From contig NZ_AFPO01000021.1 in NCBI RefSeq assembly GCF_000218785.1, positions 248,001 through 312,000 on the forward strand: a DNA stretch of 64,000 nt. Direction: 5' to 3'. The position numbers and the translations under genes are program-made. The DNA comes from Idiomarina sp. A28L (GTDB lineage Bacteria > Pseudomonadota > Gammaproteobacteria > Enterobacterales > Alteromonadaceae). Below are positions 9,810 through 18,616 of this stretch, one piece after another (position 1 is the stretch's first letter; every line of letters starts with the position of its first letter). The notes beneath the pieces are model-generated. The model ran no database searches. It was not told the DNA's origin and saw only the letters and a list, made by a program, of their open reading frames with translations.

Positions 9810-10682
9810 CTAGCTGCGGCCAATTACCACCGTAAAAGTTGCAGTGAGTGAAAAAATCAACATTACACAGAGCATCTCTAAGTGAATAACTCGTGCTAAC
9901 CAACGTGCACGTTCGGGGATATGTAAATAAGGCACAATAAACCATTTATTCGCCGCCGCGCAGGCAAGCAAAAGAACTACTATTACTAATTTTAAAGTTA
10001 CCGCTATGCCGTATCTGCTGTTGAATAAATCGATAGGGCTTGCCAGTAAATATACCAGCATAATCAACCCAGATAACATCAATGTGCCAACAACTATTTG
10101 CGCAATATAACCAAACTTTTCGAAAACCAACTGCCATTGCTGTATCTGTTTACCACGAGCAAGTAACCAAAGGGGTAAGAGTGCGCCAGCCCATACTGAC
10201 ATACTCAGCACGTGCAAAATCAAGAGCACTTGCGCCCAGGCCGGCGCGCTAGCCAAATGCCCACGTAAGATAAAAGTAGTTGCGAGTACAACTGCAACGA
10301 AGCAATACACTACCGCTACCGGCTTGCGAGCAATAAAGGGCAGCAAGCCAGCTAACAAAGAAAATACAATGAGCTGGGAAATTGCCACTTTTCCTGGTGG
10401 ATCGTAGAGCAAAAACACTATCAATTCGCCATCAAACATACCCGGCACACCGGTTTGATTGATGCTACCAATAAACATTAAATAGCCCGCGCTAGCGAAT
10501 ATCGCACCGAGAATAATGCTTCCCCATATCCAGTGCTTTATCAACCGCACTGCTACAGCGAAATCCATAGCTTCCGGTACATAGCGATCCAGCAACCAAA
10601 GGCTGAAACCACCGCCAATAACACCAGCAACAGCAACGTAAACTAGCGCTTGGCTTGTGGCTACCGCAATATCCCAATACAT
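9810..10682 (-). CDS. copD: CopD-family copper resistance membrane protein
   Basis: A 290-residue inner-membrane protein with about eight hydrophobic helices, matching the CopD/PcoD family thought to move copper across the inner membrane together with periplasmic CopC. The ATG at 10,682 is preferred over the in-frame TTG just before it, with GGGTG 9 bases upstream. Conserved tryptophans and histidines occur in VLSMSVWAGALLPLW and near the last helix (VIHLEML). It follows copC by only a few bases, the usual pair. Regulation by copper is likely but no cop box was recognised. Confidence 0.85.
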   Translation of the reverse strand: MYWDIAVATSQALVYVAVAGVIGGGFSLWLLDRYVPEAMDFAVAVRLIKHWIWGSIILGAIFASAGYLMFIGSINQTGVPGMFDGELIVFLLYDPPGKVAISQLIVFSLLAGLLPFIARKPVAVVYCFVAVVLATTFILRGHLASAPAWAQVLLILHVLSMSVWAGALLPLWLLARGKQIQQWQLVFEKFGYIAQIVVGTLMLSGLIMLVYLLASPIDLFNSRYGIAVTLKLVIVVLLLACAAANKWFIVPYLHIPERARWLARVIHLEMLCVMLIFSLTATFTVVIGRS

Positions 10683-10690
10683 CAACTAAA

Positions 10691-11053
10691 TCACCCAGCA
10701 GAGCTTAACGTAAACACGATATCACCCGATACCCGATGGCCATCTGCGCCAATAAGTGTCCATGTAATGGTGTAAATATCATCAGCGAGATCAGGCAAGT
10801 TAATGTGAAAAACATCTTTTGCTTGGCGATCGCGTTGAAAATCAATCACCACGTCACCCTGTTCCATCCCACTTAGTTCAAGAGCCAGCAAACGCACATC
10901 TTCATTAAATTCCAAATGAATGGCATCTGGAGCCTCACTTAGCTGCGAATTATTTGCTGGTGATGAAAACACCACGGCACTGTGAGCGAAGGCAATGTTT
11001 GTTAATGCTAAAGCAAACCACAATGTAATCGCCCAAATCGTTTTGTTGAACAT
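10691..11053 (-). CDS. copC: CopC-family periplasmic copper-binding protein
   Basis: A 120-residue exported protein with a signal peptide ending near AFA-HSAVVFSSP. CopC proteins bind Cu(II) through the histidine exposed at the mature N-terminus, and this His is present directly after the predicted cleavage site. A second conserved histidine appears in the C-terminal ADGHRVSGDIVF segment typical of the family. The length is that of a single-domain CopC. The start has AAGGGG upstream. It is the promoter-proximal gene of the run that continues with copD. Confidence 0.88.
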   Translation of the reverse strand: MFNKTIWAITLWFALALTNIAFAHSAVVFSSPANNSQLSEAPDAIHLEFNEDVRLLALELSGMEQGDVVIDFQRDRQAKDVFHINLPDLADDIYTITWTLIGADGHRVSGDIVFTLSSAG

Positions 11054-11355
11054 ATGTTCCCCTTGTTAAAACTATTTAATTAACTCGCAAGTAAACTGCA
11101 ATCAAAAGAAACGCAACATACGCTAACTTCCTCATTTTGCAATGCTTGCTGATAATTCAATTGTAAAAACGAATTATAACCCACCCACAATAGCTAATGT
11201 AGTTAGGAACGTCAGCCTAGATTGTTAGAAAATAGACATTAATCAGTAATTCCCCACCACTTATCGCAAATACACATTTTTTTACGCTTTCTTTTTTTCA
11301 TTTGCCCCAAGAATAGATAGAATCAGGGTGAAAATTCATCAGGGAACTAATAATC
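11054..11355. promoter_or_regulatory. Divergent intergenic region copC / metalloprotease
   Basis: A 302-bp AT-rich gap with no open frame worth calling. A possible plus-strand promoter is TTTTCA (11,295-11,300) and TAGAAT (11,318-11,323), 17 bp apart, leading into the metalloprotease with AGGGAA before its ATG. The rest shows nothing I recognise. Confidence 0.35.
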
Positions 11356-13872
11356 ATGAAAAAAACACTGATCGCGAGCAGTTTGGCTGCCATTCTGCTC
11401 ACGCCGTTTGCTTATGCCGAGGAAACAACCGAAGCTGAAGCTGAAAAGGCAGAAGAAACAAAAACGTATAGTGAAATTGTAAAAGACCTCACCAAAGCGG
11501 AAGGTTTATTTAACTTTTATCAAGATGAAAAAACTGGTGCTATGCAGTTTTCTCTATCTGCTGAGCAGTTAGATAAGCCATTCATCTACTTCGCAACAAC
11601 TGTAGATGGTGTAGTTGAAGCCGGCCACTTCCGGGGCAACTATCGCGATACGAAACTTATTGAATTCCGCCGTTATTTCGATCGTATCGATGTTGTTGTT
11701 CTGAACAACAACTTCCATTTCGATGAAGATAGCGCATTAAGCCGCGCTAAAGATGCCAATATCAGCGAAGCTACTGTTGCCAGCCTGAAAATCAAAGAAG
11801 AAAGCGAAGGCCGTATTTTGTTAGACGCCGATGAGCTTTTCATCAGTGAAGCGCTTCACCGTGTTGCGCCATGGTCGCGCCCAGGCGCTCAAGGCCCTTC
11901 ATTCTCGTTAGGTAACTTGAGCAAGAGCCAATCACGTGTTCTTAATCAGCGCGCATACGAAGATAACATGGATATCGTGGTTGATTACGTGTTCAACAAC
12001 CCGAACCCAGTAGTTTGGGGCGGTGGCGGTATTACTGATCCACGCTCAATTTCTATCAAGCTACAACACTCGTTCATTGAAATTCCAGAAAACGATTTCC
12101 AACCACGTCGCGATGATGCACGCGTTGGCTACTTTGGCCAGCAGTTCACCGATATGACCACGGCAGATTGGGCACCGTTCAACGATTACATCAACCGTTG
12201 GAACTTAGTTAAAAAAGATCCTTCAGCTGAGCTTTCTGAGCCAGTAGAGCCTATCGTTTGGTGGATTGAAAACACTACGCCAGTAGAATGGCGCGATGTG
12301 GTTGCTGAAGGTATTTTAGCTTGGAACAAAGCATTTGAAACGGCTGGCTTCTTGAACGCTATCGAAGTTCGCGTTCAACCAGACGATGCCGAGTGGGATG
12401 CGGGCGATATCAACTACAATGTTGTGCGCTGGACTTCTTCACCTCGCCCTCCATTTGGTGGTTACGGCCCATCATTAGCTAACCCATTAACGGGCCAGCT
12501 GATTGGTGCTGATATCATGATGGAATATGTGTACATGACCAACCGTTGGTTAGAAGATCAACTTCACGGTGATAGCGATGCGGGTTATGAAGCACAAGAT
12601 TTATATTGTAGCCAAGGCCACTTAATTCATCAGAACCTAATCGCCGGTAGTGCGATGGCTGATTTGTTAGGCACTGAATCAATCGAAGATAACGAATTGT
12701 TACGCCAAGGTATGATTCACGTAATCTTGCACGAAGTGGGCCACACTCTAGGCTTAAACCACAACATGAAAGCCTCTATCCTTTGGGATGAGAACGAAGT
12801 TCATGATGCCTCGTTAACACAAGGCGTATTAACCGGTTCTGTTATGGATTACGCACCAGTAAACATTGCACCACCGGGTGTTTCACAAGGTGATTTCTAC
12901 CAGTATGTGGTTGGCCCATACGATGAGTGGGCAATTGAATATGGTTACTCGCAAGGCCTTGATGATGCAGAAGCTGAAGAAGCGCGTTTAGAAGCCATCT
13001 TAAGCCGTTCACATGAGCATGGTTTAGCGTTCGGTAACGATGCTGATGATATGCGTGCGCCTGGTCGTCACATTGATCCAGATGTAATGATTGGTGATAT
13101 GTCGTCGAACCCAGTAGCTTACGCTGTGGGCCGTTTTGCAGTGGTAAACGATACGCTAGAAAACTTGCTTGAACGTTCAATGGTTGCGGGTCAATCGCAC
13201 CAGCGCACGGCTACTTCTGCGGGCCGTTTGTTTGGCCAGTATGCGAGCCAAGCGGGCGTTATTACCCGCCAAATCGGTGGTGTAAATGTTGAGCGTGCTT
13301 TGGTTGGCCAAACCGATGATGTGAAGCCGTTTAGCCCAGTATCTCGTGAACGCCAGAAAGCAGCTATTCAAGCTCTGAAAGATTACGTTTATGCACCAGA
13401 TGTATTGAGCAGCATGGAGCCAGTATTGGCGTATATGCAAAATCAACGTCGTGGTTTTAGCCATTCTGGTCGTAACGAAGACCCGAAGTTCCACGAAATG
13501 ATTCTAAACATGCAACGCAACACGTTTAATCATTTGTTACACCCTGCTGTTCTTCAACGTGTAACTGATTCAACGCGCTATGGTAATGAGTATCCGTTAC
13601 ATGAAGTAATGGGTGATCTTACTGATGCGGTATTCCAAACAGATAAAGCCCTTTCTACTACGGCTAAAAATCTACAAATCGAATACGTAACGCGTTTGTT
13701 GGCAGTTGCTGGTATCGAAGGTAGCGCGAGCTACGATAACATGAGTAAAGTAGCAGCTACTGCGCAGCTTAACCGTATCAAAGCTATGCGTGCTCCGCGT
13801 CGATCTGATTTCGCGGCCACTGCACACTACGATTACTTACGCATGATGATTAATCGCGCAATGGAAGGCTAA
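11356..13872 (+). CDS. Secreted zinc-dependent metalloprotease (DUF5117/DUF4953 type)
   Basis: An 838-residue exported protein with a signal peptide (cleavage near FAYA-EE). The catalytic zinc motif HEVGHTLGLNH at about residues 459-469 is the extended HExxHxxGxxH form of metzincin-like proteases. The downstream SVMDYAP gives the Met-turn region. The overall plan (long N-terminal domain, WWIENTTP and GGYGPSLANP before the zinc site, helical C-terminus) matches large periplasmic or secreted proteins annotated as DUF5117/DUF4953 zinc metalloproteases in Bacteroidetes and Alteromonadales. Substrate unknown, probably extracellular protein or peptide use. A strong terminator follows. Confidence 0.88.
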   Translation: MKKTLIASSLAAILLTPFAYAEETTEAEAEKAEETKTYSEIVKDLTKAEGLFNFYQDEKTGAMQFSLSAEQLDKPFIYFATTVDGVVEAGHFRGNYRDTKLIEFRRYFDRIDVVVLNNNFHFDEDSALSRAKDANISEATVASLKIKEESEGRILLDADELFISEALHRVAPWSRPGAQGPSFSLGNLSKSQSRVLNQRAYEDNMDIVVDYVFNNPNPVVWGGGGITDPRSISIKLQHSFIEIPENDFQPRRDDARVGYFGQQFTDMTTADWAPFNDYINRWNLVKKDPSAELSEPVEPIVWWIENTTPVEWRDVVAEGILAWNKAFETAGFLNAIEVRVQPDDAEWDAGDINYNVVRWTSSPRPPFGGYGPSLANPLTGQLIGADIMMEYVYMTNRWLEDQLHGDSDAGYEAQDLYCSQGHLIHQNLIAGSAMADLLGTESIEDNELLRQGMIHVILHEVGHTLGLNHNMKASILWDENEVHDASLTQGVLTGSVMDYAPVNIAPPGVSQGDFYQYVVGPYDEWAIEYGYSQGLDDAEAEEARLEAILSRSHEHGLAFGNDADDMRAPGRHIDPDVMIGDMSSNPVAYAVGRFAVVNDTLENLLERSMVAGQSHQRTATSAGRLFGQYASQAGVITRQIGGVNVERALVGQTDDVKPFSPVSRERQKAAIQALKDYVYAPDVLSSMEPVLAYMQNQRRGFSHSGRNEDPKFHEMILNMQRNTFNHLLHPAVLQRVTDSTRYGNEYPLHEVMGDLTDAVFQTDKALSTTAKNLQIEYVTRLLAVAGIEGSASYDNMSKVAATAQLNRIKAMRAPRRSDFAATAHYDYLRMMINRAMEG

Positions 13873-13890
13873 TAACCTCCTTGCACTAAA

Positions 13891-13914
13891 AAGGCTCCTT
13901 CGGGAGCCTTTTTT
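13891..13914 (+). terminator. Rho-independent terminator of the metalloprotease gene
   Basis: AAGGCTCC (13,891-13,898), loop TTCG, GGAGCCTT (13,903-13,910), then a T-run, 18 bases after the stop codon. The perfect stem with a UUCG tetraloop makes this a textbook terminator. Confidence 0.92.
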
Positions 13915-13926
13915 ATTGCCTGCTTT

Positions 13927-14058
13927 GGAATAGATTGGTTCGGGGGTGAGGCTCTAGTACTGCGGGGACGCCGCAAGTACTTCCATGTAGGCTTGAGCTG
14001 CCGCATCCCTGCGGCAGACACCCTGCAGCGCTAGAACCTCACCCCCGAACGCTATTCC
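13927..14058. repeat. 132-bp structured palindromic intergenic element
   Basis: An intergenic element with outer arms GGAATAG (13,927-13,933) and CTATTCC (14,052-14,058), a 13-bp perfect arm pair TTCGGGGGTGAGG (13,939-13,951) and CCTCACCCCCGAA (14,037-14,049), and TCTAG/CTAGA inside. The interior holds a second hairpin, CTGCCGCA/TGCGGCAG (13,998-14,017), and a weaker TGCGG/CCGCA one (13,961-13,975). As RNA or single-stranded DNA it would fold as a branched cruciform. It resembles short dispersed intergenic repeats of marine gammaproteobacteria, but copy number cannot be seen from one window. Confidence 0.7.
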
Positions 14059-14117
14059 TGTTATGCATCCGGCTGTGCTTTAACCTCGCCCCAAGGAACC
14101 GCCACTTTTCACCCAAT

Positions 14118-14146
14118 AAAAAAGCCAGCGCAAGCGCTGACTTTTT
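14118..14146. terminator. Bidirectional terminator
   Basis: AAAAAGcCAGCGC (from 14,118) pairs with GCGCTGaCTTTTT, loop AA, with A-run before and T-run after, so it can stop transcription from both the metalloprotease side and the convergent M13 peptidase gene. Confidence 0.75.
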
Positions 14147-14177
14147 ATTTACACTTAACCTCTAAACCAGAGGCGCA

Positions 14178-14283
14178 GCCAGAATCGGGGCTAGCAAGGC
14201 ATAATCGGAGCGATTGAGGGAGCGTACGCATAGTACGTGACCGATTGAGCTTCGATTATAACGCCGCTAGCGTTGATTCTGGC
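14178..14283. repeat. 106-bp palindromic intergenic element next to the M13 gene
   Basis: Outer arms GCCAGAATC (14,178-14,186) and GATTCTGGC (14,275-14,283) are perfect inverted repeats. Inside are GCTAGC on both sides, ATAATCG (14,201-14,207) against CGATTAT (14,253-14,259), two copies of CGATTGAG, and a central CGTAC/GTACG hairpin. It lies within 8 bases of the end of the M13 peptidase gene, so it is transcribed in that gene's 3' untranslated region. It differs in sequence from the neighbouring 132-bp element. Confidence 0.65.
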
Positions 14284-14290
14284 AAGCCTC

Positions 14291-16354
14291 CTACCAAAGG
14301 ATTACGCGTTCTTCTGGTGGCAAGTACATTCCATCACCTTCCTGCACATCAAACGCTTCGTAGAAGCCTGGGATGTTGCGCGGAGCACCTAGGGCACGAT
14401 ATTTGCCTGGCGAATGCGGGCCTCGGGCTAGCTGCGCGCGCATTGCATCTTCGCGGAACTTAATTTTCCAGATTTGCGCCCAGCTGATGAAGAAACGTTG
14501 CTCGCCGGTGAAGCCGTCCATTACTGGTGATGCTTCGCCATCTAACGATTTTTGGTATGCACGGTAAGCACTTAACAGGCCTACGTGATCGCCGATGTTT
14601 TCGCCAAGTGATACGCGGCCATCAACGTTCATGCCAGGAAGCGGTTCGAACTGCGAGTATTGATCAACTAGCACGTTGGCTTTTTGGTCAAATTGCTCGC
14701 GGTCTTGTTCTGTCCACCAGTTGGCTAGATTGCCGCCGCCGTCGTAACGTGAACCTTGGTCATCGAAACCGTGGCCGATTTCGTGGCCGATTACCGCACC
14801 GATGCCGCCGTAGTTCACTGCATCTTCGGCATTCATATCAAAGAATGGCGGTTGCAGAATACCGGCTGGGAATACGATTTCGTTGGCGGTTGGGCTGTAG
14901 TATGCATTAACCGTTTGCGGTGTCATGCCCCAACGCGTGCGATCTACTGGCTGGCCTAGATCAGCTATGTTTTCGTCGTAGCCGAACTGCGCTACGCGAA
15001 TAGTGTTGCCGATTAAATCATCAGCGGCTACTTCTAGTTCTGAGTAATCTTTCCACTCATCTGGGTAACCAATTTTTGGCGTAAAGTTATTTAACTTATC
15101 AAGTGCTTTTTCTTTGGTGTCGGCTGTCATCCACTCAAGATCTTCGATCGATTCTTCCATAGCTTCTAATAGATTATCAATCAGCTCACCCATGCGCTCT
15201 TTGGCTGCTGGTGGGAAATGGCGTGCCACATATTCTTGGCCTAGTACTTCGCCTAATGCGCCGTTGGTTGCTTGAACGCCACGTTTCCAGCGCTCTTGCT
15301 GTTCTGGTGTGCCGCTTAGCGTAGTTGAGTAGAAATCAAATTGAATATCAGCTACTTCTCTGTGTAGGCGTGATGCGAATGAGCTCATCAAGCGAACTTG
15401 TAGGTAATCTTTCCAAGTTTGCAGATCTGTATCAGCGTAAATTTCGCCTAGTGCTTCGATGTACGAAGGTGTATTTACAATCACGTATTCAGCGTGATCG
15501 ATGCCTGCTACTTCGGCCATCGCATCATAATCAATGCTGCCCATAAGCGCGCGCACTTCATCGATGGTCATTTTGTTGTAGCGCGCTTCGGCATCACGAA
15601 TCTCAGCTCGGGTCCAGTGGTGGCCGGCTAATGTGTATTCTAGGTCGTAAATGCGTTGAGCTGCTGCTTCTGCATCAGTGTGGCCTGCTGCAGTTAACAT
15701 ATCGCCAAGATACTGCACGTATTTCTGGCGAATATTTTCGAAATCATCACTATCACGGAAATAGTAATCGCGATCTGGCAAACCTAAGCCTGCTTGGCTC
15801 ATGTGTAATGCGTAGATTTCTGGGTTCTTGGCATCAGTTGAAATATAAAAACTGAATGGTCCGCCTAAACCACTGCGGCGCATATCGGCCATAGTTGTGG
15901 TTAAATCAGCATGGCTCTCAACGCCAGAGATGCGATCAAGCATTGGCTGCACTGGGGTAATGCCCAGTTCTTCAATGCGATCTTCATTCATGAAGCTGGC
16001 ATAGAAATCACCAATTTTTTGGTTGTTTGAGCCTGGAGCCGAGGAAGCCGCGGTAGCATCTTCGATAATGCTACGTAACCGAATTTCATTTTCTTCGGCG
16101 AGCATGTTGAACGCACCATAAGTGGAGCGATCTGCTGGAATTTCAGTGTTGTTATACCAGGTGCCGTTTACGAACATGAATAGGTCGTCTTGCGGCCGCA
16201 CATCCATATCGAAATCTTGGAGAAATAAGCCTGAGGTAAGTTGCTGTTCAACTTGTTGGCTTTGTTGATTATTCTGAGTTTGTTCTGCTGGTGAGCAAGC
16301 AGCTAGGCCTAATGCCATAGCAATGCTCGCCGCTACCAAAGTTACCTTCTTCAT
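14291..16354 (-). CDS. M13-family zinc metallopeptidase lipoprotein
   Basis: A 687-residue neprilysin/PepO-like endopeptidase. The N-terminus is a lipoprotein signal with lipobox LAAC (Cys20), placing it on the periplasmic or outer face of the envelope. The zinc motif VIGHEIGHGFDDQG (HEIGH at about 524-528) and the upstream substrate-binding NAYYSPTANEIVFPAG are both intact, as is the distal ENIGDHVGL bearing the third zinc ligand. The C-terminus ends in the short conserved form PEERVILW. It likely degrades oligopeptides and may work on products of the neighbouring metalloprotease. Confidence 0.95.
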   Translation of the reverse strand: MKKVTLVAASIAMALGLAACSPAEQTQNNQQSQQVEQQLTSGLFLQDFDMDVRPQDDLFMFVNGTWYNNTEIPADRSTYGAFNMLAEENEIRLRSIIEDATAASSAPGSNNQKIGDFYASFMNEDRIEELGITPVQPMLDRISGVESHADLTTTMADMRRSGLGGPFSFYISTDAKNPEIYALHMSQAGLGLPDRDYYFRDSDDFENIRQKYVQYLGDMLTAAGHTDAEAAAQRIYDLEYTLAGHHWTRAEIRDAEARYNKMTIDEVRALMGSIDYDAMAEVAGIDHAEYVIVNTPSYIEALGEIYADTDLQTWKDYLQVRLMSSFASRLHREVADIQFDFYSTTLSGTPEQQERWKRGVQATNGALGEVLGQEYVARHFPPAAKERMGELIDNLLEAMEESIEDLEWMTADTKEKALDKLNNFTPKIGYPDEWKDYSELEVAADDLIGNTIRVAQFGYDENIADLGQPVDRTRWGMTPQTVNAYYSPTANEIVFPAGILQPPFFDMNAEDAVNYGGIGAVIGHEIGHGFDDQGSRYDGGGNLANWWTEQDREQFDQKANVLVDQYSQFEPLPGMNVDGRVSLGENIGDHVGLLSAYRAYQKSLDGEASPVMDGFTGEQRFFISWAQIWKIKFREDAMRAQLARGPHSPGKYRALGAPRNIPGFYEAFDVQEGDGMYLPPEERVILW

Positions 16355-16438
16355 TTTGTGTCCACCTGAATTATGTAATAAGAGTGTTACAACATAATCA
16401 GTTTAAGGCTTTCACCTATATTTGGCAAAGGTCTACCG

Positions 16439-16452
16439 CGCGGTTAACCGCG
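16439..16452. repeat. 14-bp perfect palindrome after ribA
   Basis: CGCGGTTAACCGCG is a perfect palindrome 13 bases beyond the ribA stop codon. It lacks a T-run, so it is not a standard terminator. Protein-binding or RNA-hairpin roles are both possible. Confidence 0.4.
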
Positions 16453-16465
16453 TGTTGGTCGCAAA

Positions 16466-17059
16466 TTACAGCATATGGCCGAATTTTTTCGTTTTTGTTG
16501 CCAAATAATATTCGTTATGAGGCGTTCCTTCGGTGCGATGCGGAATACGTTCTACTACCTTTACACCACAATCAGTAAGCTTCTCTATTTTCTTTGGGTT
16601 GTTCGTCATCAGCTTTATTGATTTCACATTAAGCTGCGCAAGCATACCAGCGGCAATATCATACTCCCGTGCATCCGCTACAAACCCTAAAATTTCGTTC
16701 GCTTCAACAGTATCTAGCCCCTTATCTTGCTCCGCGTAGGCTCGAATCTTATTCAACAGGCCAATTCCACGGCCTTCTTGGCGTAAATAGATAATTACGC
16801 CGCGCCCCTCATTGGCAATTTTTCGCATCGCGGCTTCCAGCTGCGGCCCACAATCACAACGTTGGCTAAATAGAGCATCACCCGTTAAGCACTCAGAATG
16901 CACCCGTGCTAATACCGGCTCGTCGGTGGTTATATCACCCAAAGTTAACGCAACATGTTCTTTGCCTTTAGGATCTTCAAAACCTACCAAAGTGAATTCG
17001 GCAAATGGGGTGGGTAAACGGGTTTGCGCAACAACTTTCATTTTTGCAACGTTGGTCAT
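16466..17059 (-). CDS. ribA: GTP cyclohydrolase II
   Basis: A 197-residue enzyme catalysing the first committed step of riboflavin synthesis, GTP to 2,5-diamino-6-ribosylamino-pyrimidinone 5'-phosphate plus formate. Zinc ligands are seen in [17 protein letters not shown] (three Cys), followed by the GTP-binding and catalytic segment [15 protein letters not shown]. The length equals that of stand-alone RibA with no DHBP synthase fusion. The ATG at 17,059 is chosen because GAGAG lies 9 bases upstream. In-frame ATGs at 17,074 and 17,041 are alternatives. No FMN riboswitch is evident in the short upstream gap. Confidence 0.94.
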   Translation of the reverse strand: MTNVAKMKVVAQTRLPTPFAEFTLVGFEDPKGKEHVALTLGDITTDEPVLARVHSECLTGDALFSQRCDCGPQLEAAMRKIANEGRGVIIYLRQEGRGIGLLNKIRAYAEQDKGLDTVEANEILGFVADAREYDIAAGMLAQLNVKSIKLMTNNPKKIEKLTDCGVKVVERIPHRTEGTPHNEYYLATKTKKFGHML

Positions 17060-17171
17060 GAATACAGCTCTCATTCAGCAACTAAAATCGCCGCGATTAT
17101 AGCAGGAAGGCAAAACAATTGCGCGTTTAGGTATGCGCTAACGCTCGATTGTGGTTATCGGAAAGCTTGGG

Positions 17172-18611
17172 CTAAAACGTACTCACCCCAGTTGCTTCCA
17201 TAGTGCGATACAACACCCGAAGCCACAAGCTATCATCGGCGTAGGCAGCGTAATCTAAACTGAATTCTATGCCATCAACGTTGTGCCATTGGTTTTCAAA
17301 CCATTGCTCACCTTGTGCTAAAGGTTCTGCCGATATCGGCCCACTTAACACAACGCTGGTTTCAAGATTCAGGTTATGAAAATTACGGCGGGTAAAATTC
17401 GTAGAGCCGAGCAACATTGTTGCCCGCCCTTCGGCATCGCGATGAAACACCCACTTGGAGTGACATTGCTCACCGATAGTGGCACACCAGCGCACAGGAA
17501 TGCCTGCGCTCATTAATTCATGCGCTACTGGCCGGTTCGGAACACCGTTTTTCTCGCGGCCAAAAGCATCTTTATTGGGATCAAGTAGAACCCTAACTTC
17601 CACACCTCGCGACACAGAATGTCGCAAAGCACGAATAACTTGGCGATCTGATAAGTAGAAAGCGGCCATATCAATTTTTTCACCGGCTTGAGCTTCATTA
17701 ATCACGCTCAGCAGTGCGCGTTCTACTGCCCGTTCACTTAAGATTTGCAATGTTAGTTCGCTATCCGAGCCTGCATCGGTATCAGCAACGGCTTCTAACT
17801 CAGGTTCCGGTTTAGTGAACGCGATCGCTGGGCCATTAGAAAACGCCAACACCGCCGCTTCGGTTTCCAATAAATCCCAAGCCGCCTCGCCACCAAAGCG
17901 CAACGCCACATTACTATGCGCACTGCTGCCATCGTGTGGGTTTGCCGAAGTAACTAACGCGGTTAATTCATTGCCGTTATCCGCTATTACCAACTTGCGG
18001 TGATTTGCCTTAAAATTCAAAAGCGCCAAATAGCTACGCAATGAAACCCGCCCTTCATCGAAGGGGTTAGGCAAAGTATTTGCTTCGCTATTGCCAAAAG
18101 GCTTAATAAACAGGCGCCACCACACTGAATACAAAGGATTACTATCACGCAAGCGCGGTAAATTCGTGAGCGTAACCGAAATACCGGCAGCTTCTAAAGC
18201 GGTAAAATGTGGCGAAGGCCAACCACCATAAATATTATTAAGCGGATCGGAAATTACCTGTACTTCAAGCTCAGGGAAACGCTGCTTCTGTGCAATAAGG
18301 GCTTCGGTGAATTCATCAGAAAGCGCTCGATAAGAATCACCCATCGAGCCATGAAAGCCATTAAACAAGAACATATCCACCAGCACGAACTTGCGAGCAT
18401 TGCCGATGATTGCCAATATCTCATCGAATATCTGCTGCTCAATAACCCGATCGCCGTTGGCATTGATATAGGTGCTATCAAATAGAAATTGAGCATCGTT
18501 CACAATGCGAACTGGGCCGGTGAAATCTAACCCCTTTGGCAGTGGCTTATAGGCTTGGTAGACACCAATGCTCACTAAAACAAAAAAAATCAACGCCAAT
18601 ATTTTTTTCAA
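17172..18611 (-). CDS. Phospholipase D / cardiolipin synthase-like protein
   Basis: A 479-residue protein with an N-terminal membrane anchor (ILALIFFVLVSIGVYQAY) and two PLD half-sites. The first is NHRKLVIADNG (HxK...D form, about residue 209) and the second is HSKWVFHRDAEGRATMLLGS followed by NFTRRN (about residue 384). Both are catalytically complete on inspection. Such proteins make or hydrolyse phosphodiester bonds in lipids (cardiolipin synthase, phospholipase) or nucleic acids. The membrane anchor favours a lipid role. The start is TTG, 5 bases after the antiporter stop, so translation is probably coupled. Confidence 0.85.
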   Translation of the reverse strand: MKKILALIFFVLVSIGVYQAYKPLPKGLDFTGPVRIVNDAQFLFDSTYINANGDRVIEQQIFDEILAIIGNARKFVLVDMFLFNGFHGSMGDSYRALSDEFTEALIAQKQRFPELEVQVISDPLNNIYGGWPSPHFTALEAAGISVTLTNLPRLRDSNPLYSVWWRLFIKPFGNSEANTLPNPFDEGRVSLRSYLALLNFKANHRKLVIADNGNELTALVTSANPHDGSSAHSNVALRFGGEAAWDLLETEAAVLAFSNGPAIAFTKPEPELEAVADTDAGSDSELTLQILSERAVERALLSVINEAQAGEKIDMAAFYLSDRQVIRALRHSVSRGVEVRVLLDPNKDAFGREKNGVPNRPVAHELMSAGIPVRWCATIGEQCHSKWVFHRDAEGRATMLLGSTNFTRRNFHNLNLETSVVLSGPISAEPLAQGEQWFENQWHNVDGIEFSLDYAAYADDSLWLRVLYRTMEATGVSTF

Positions 18612-18616
18612 AGGAA

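Noticed and set aside
16355-17171. FMN riboswitch controlling ribA
   Set aside because: The region upstream of ribA is short and lacks the conserved multi-helix pattern; none was recognised.
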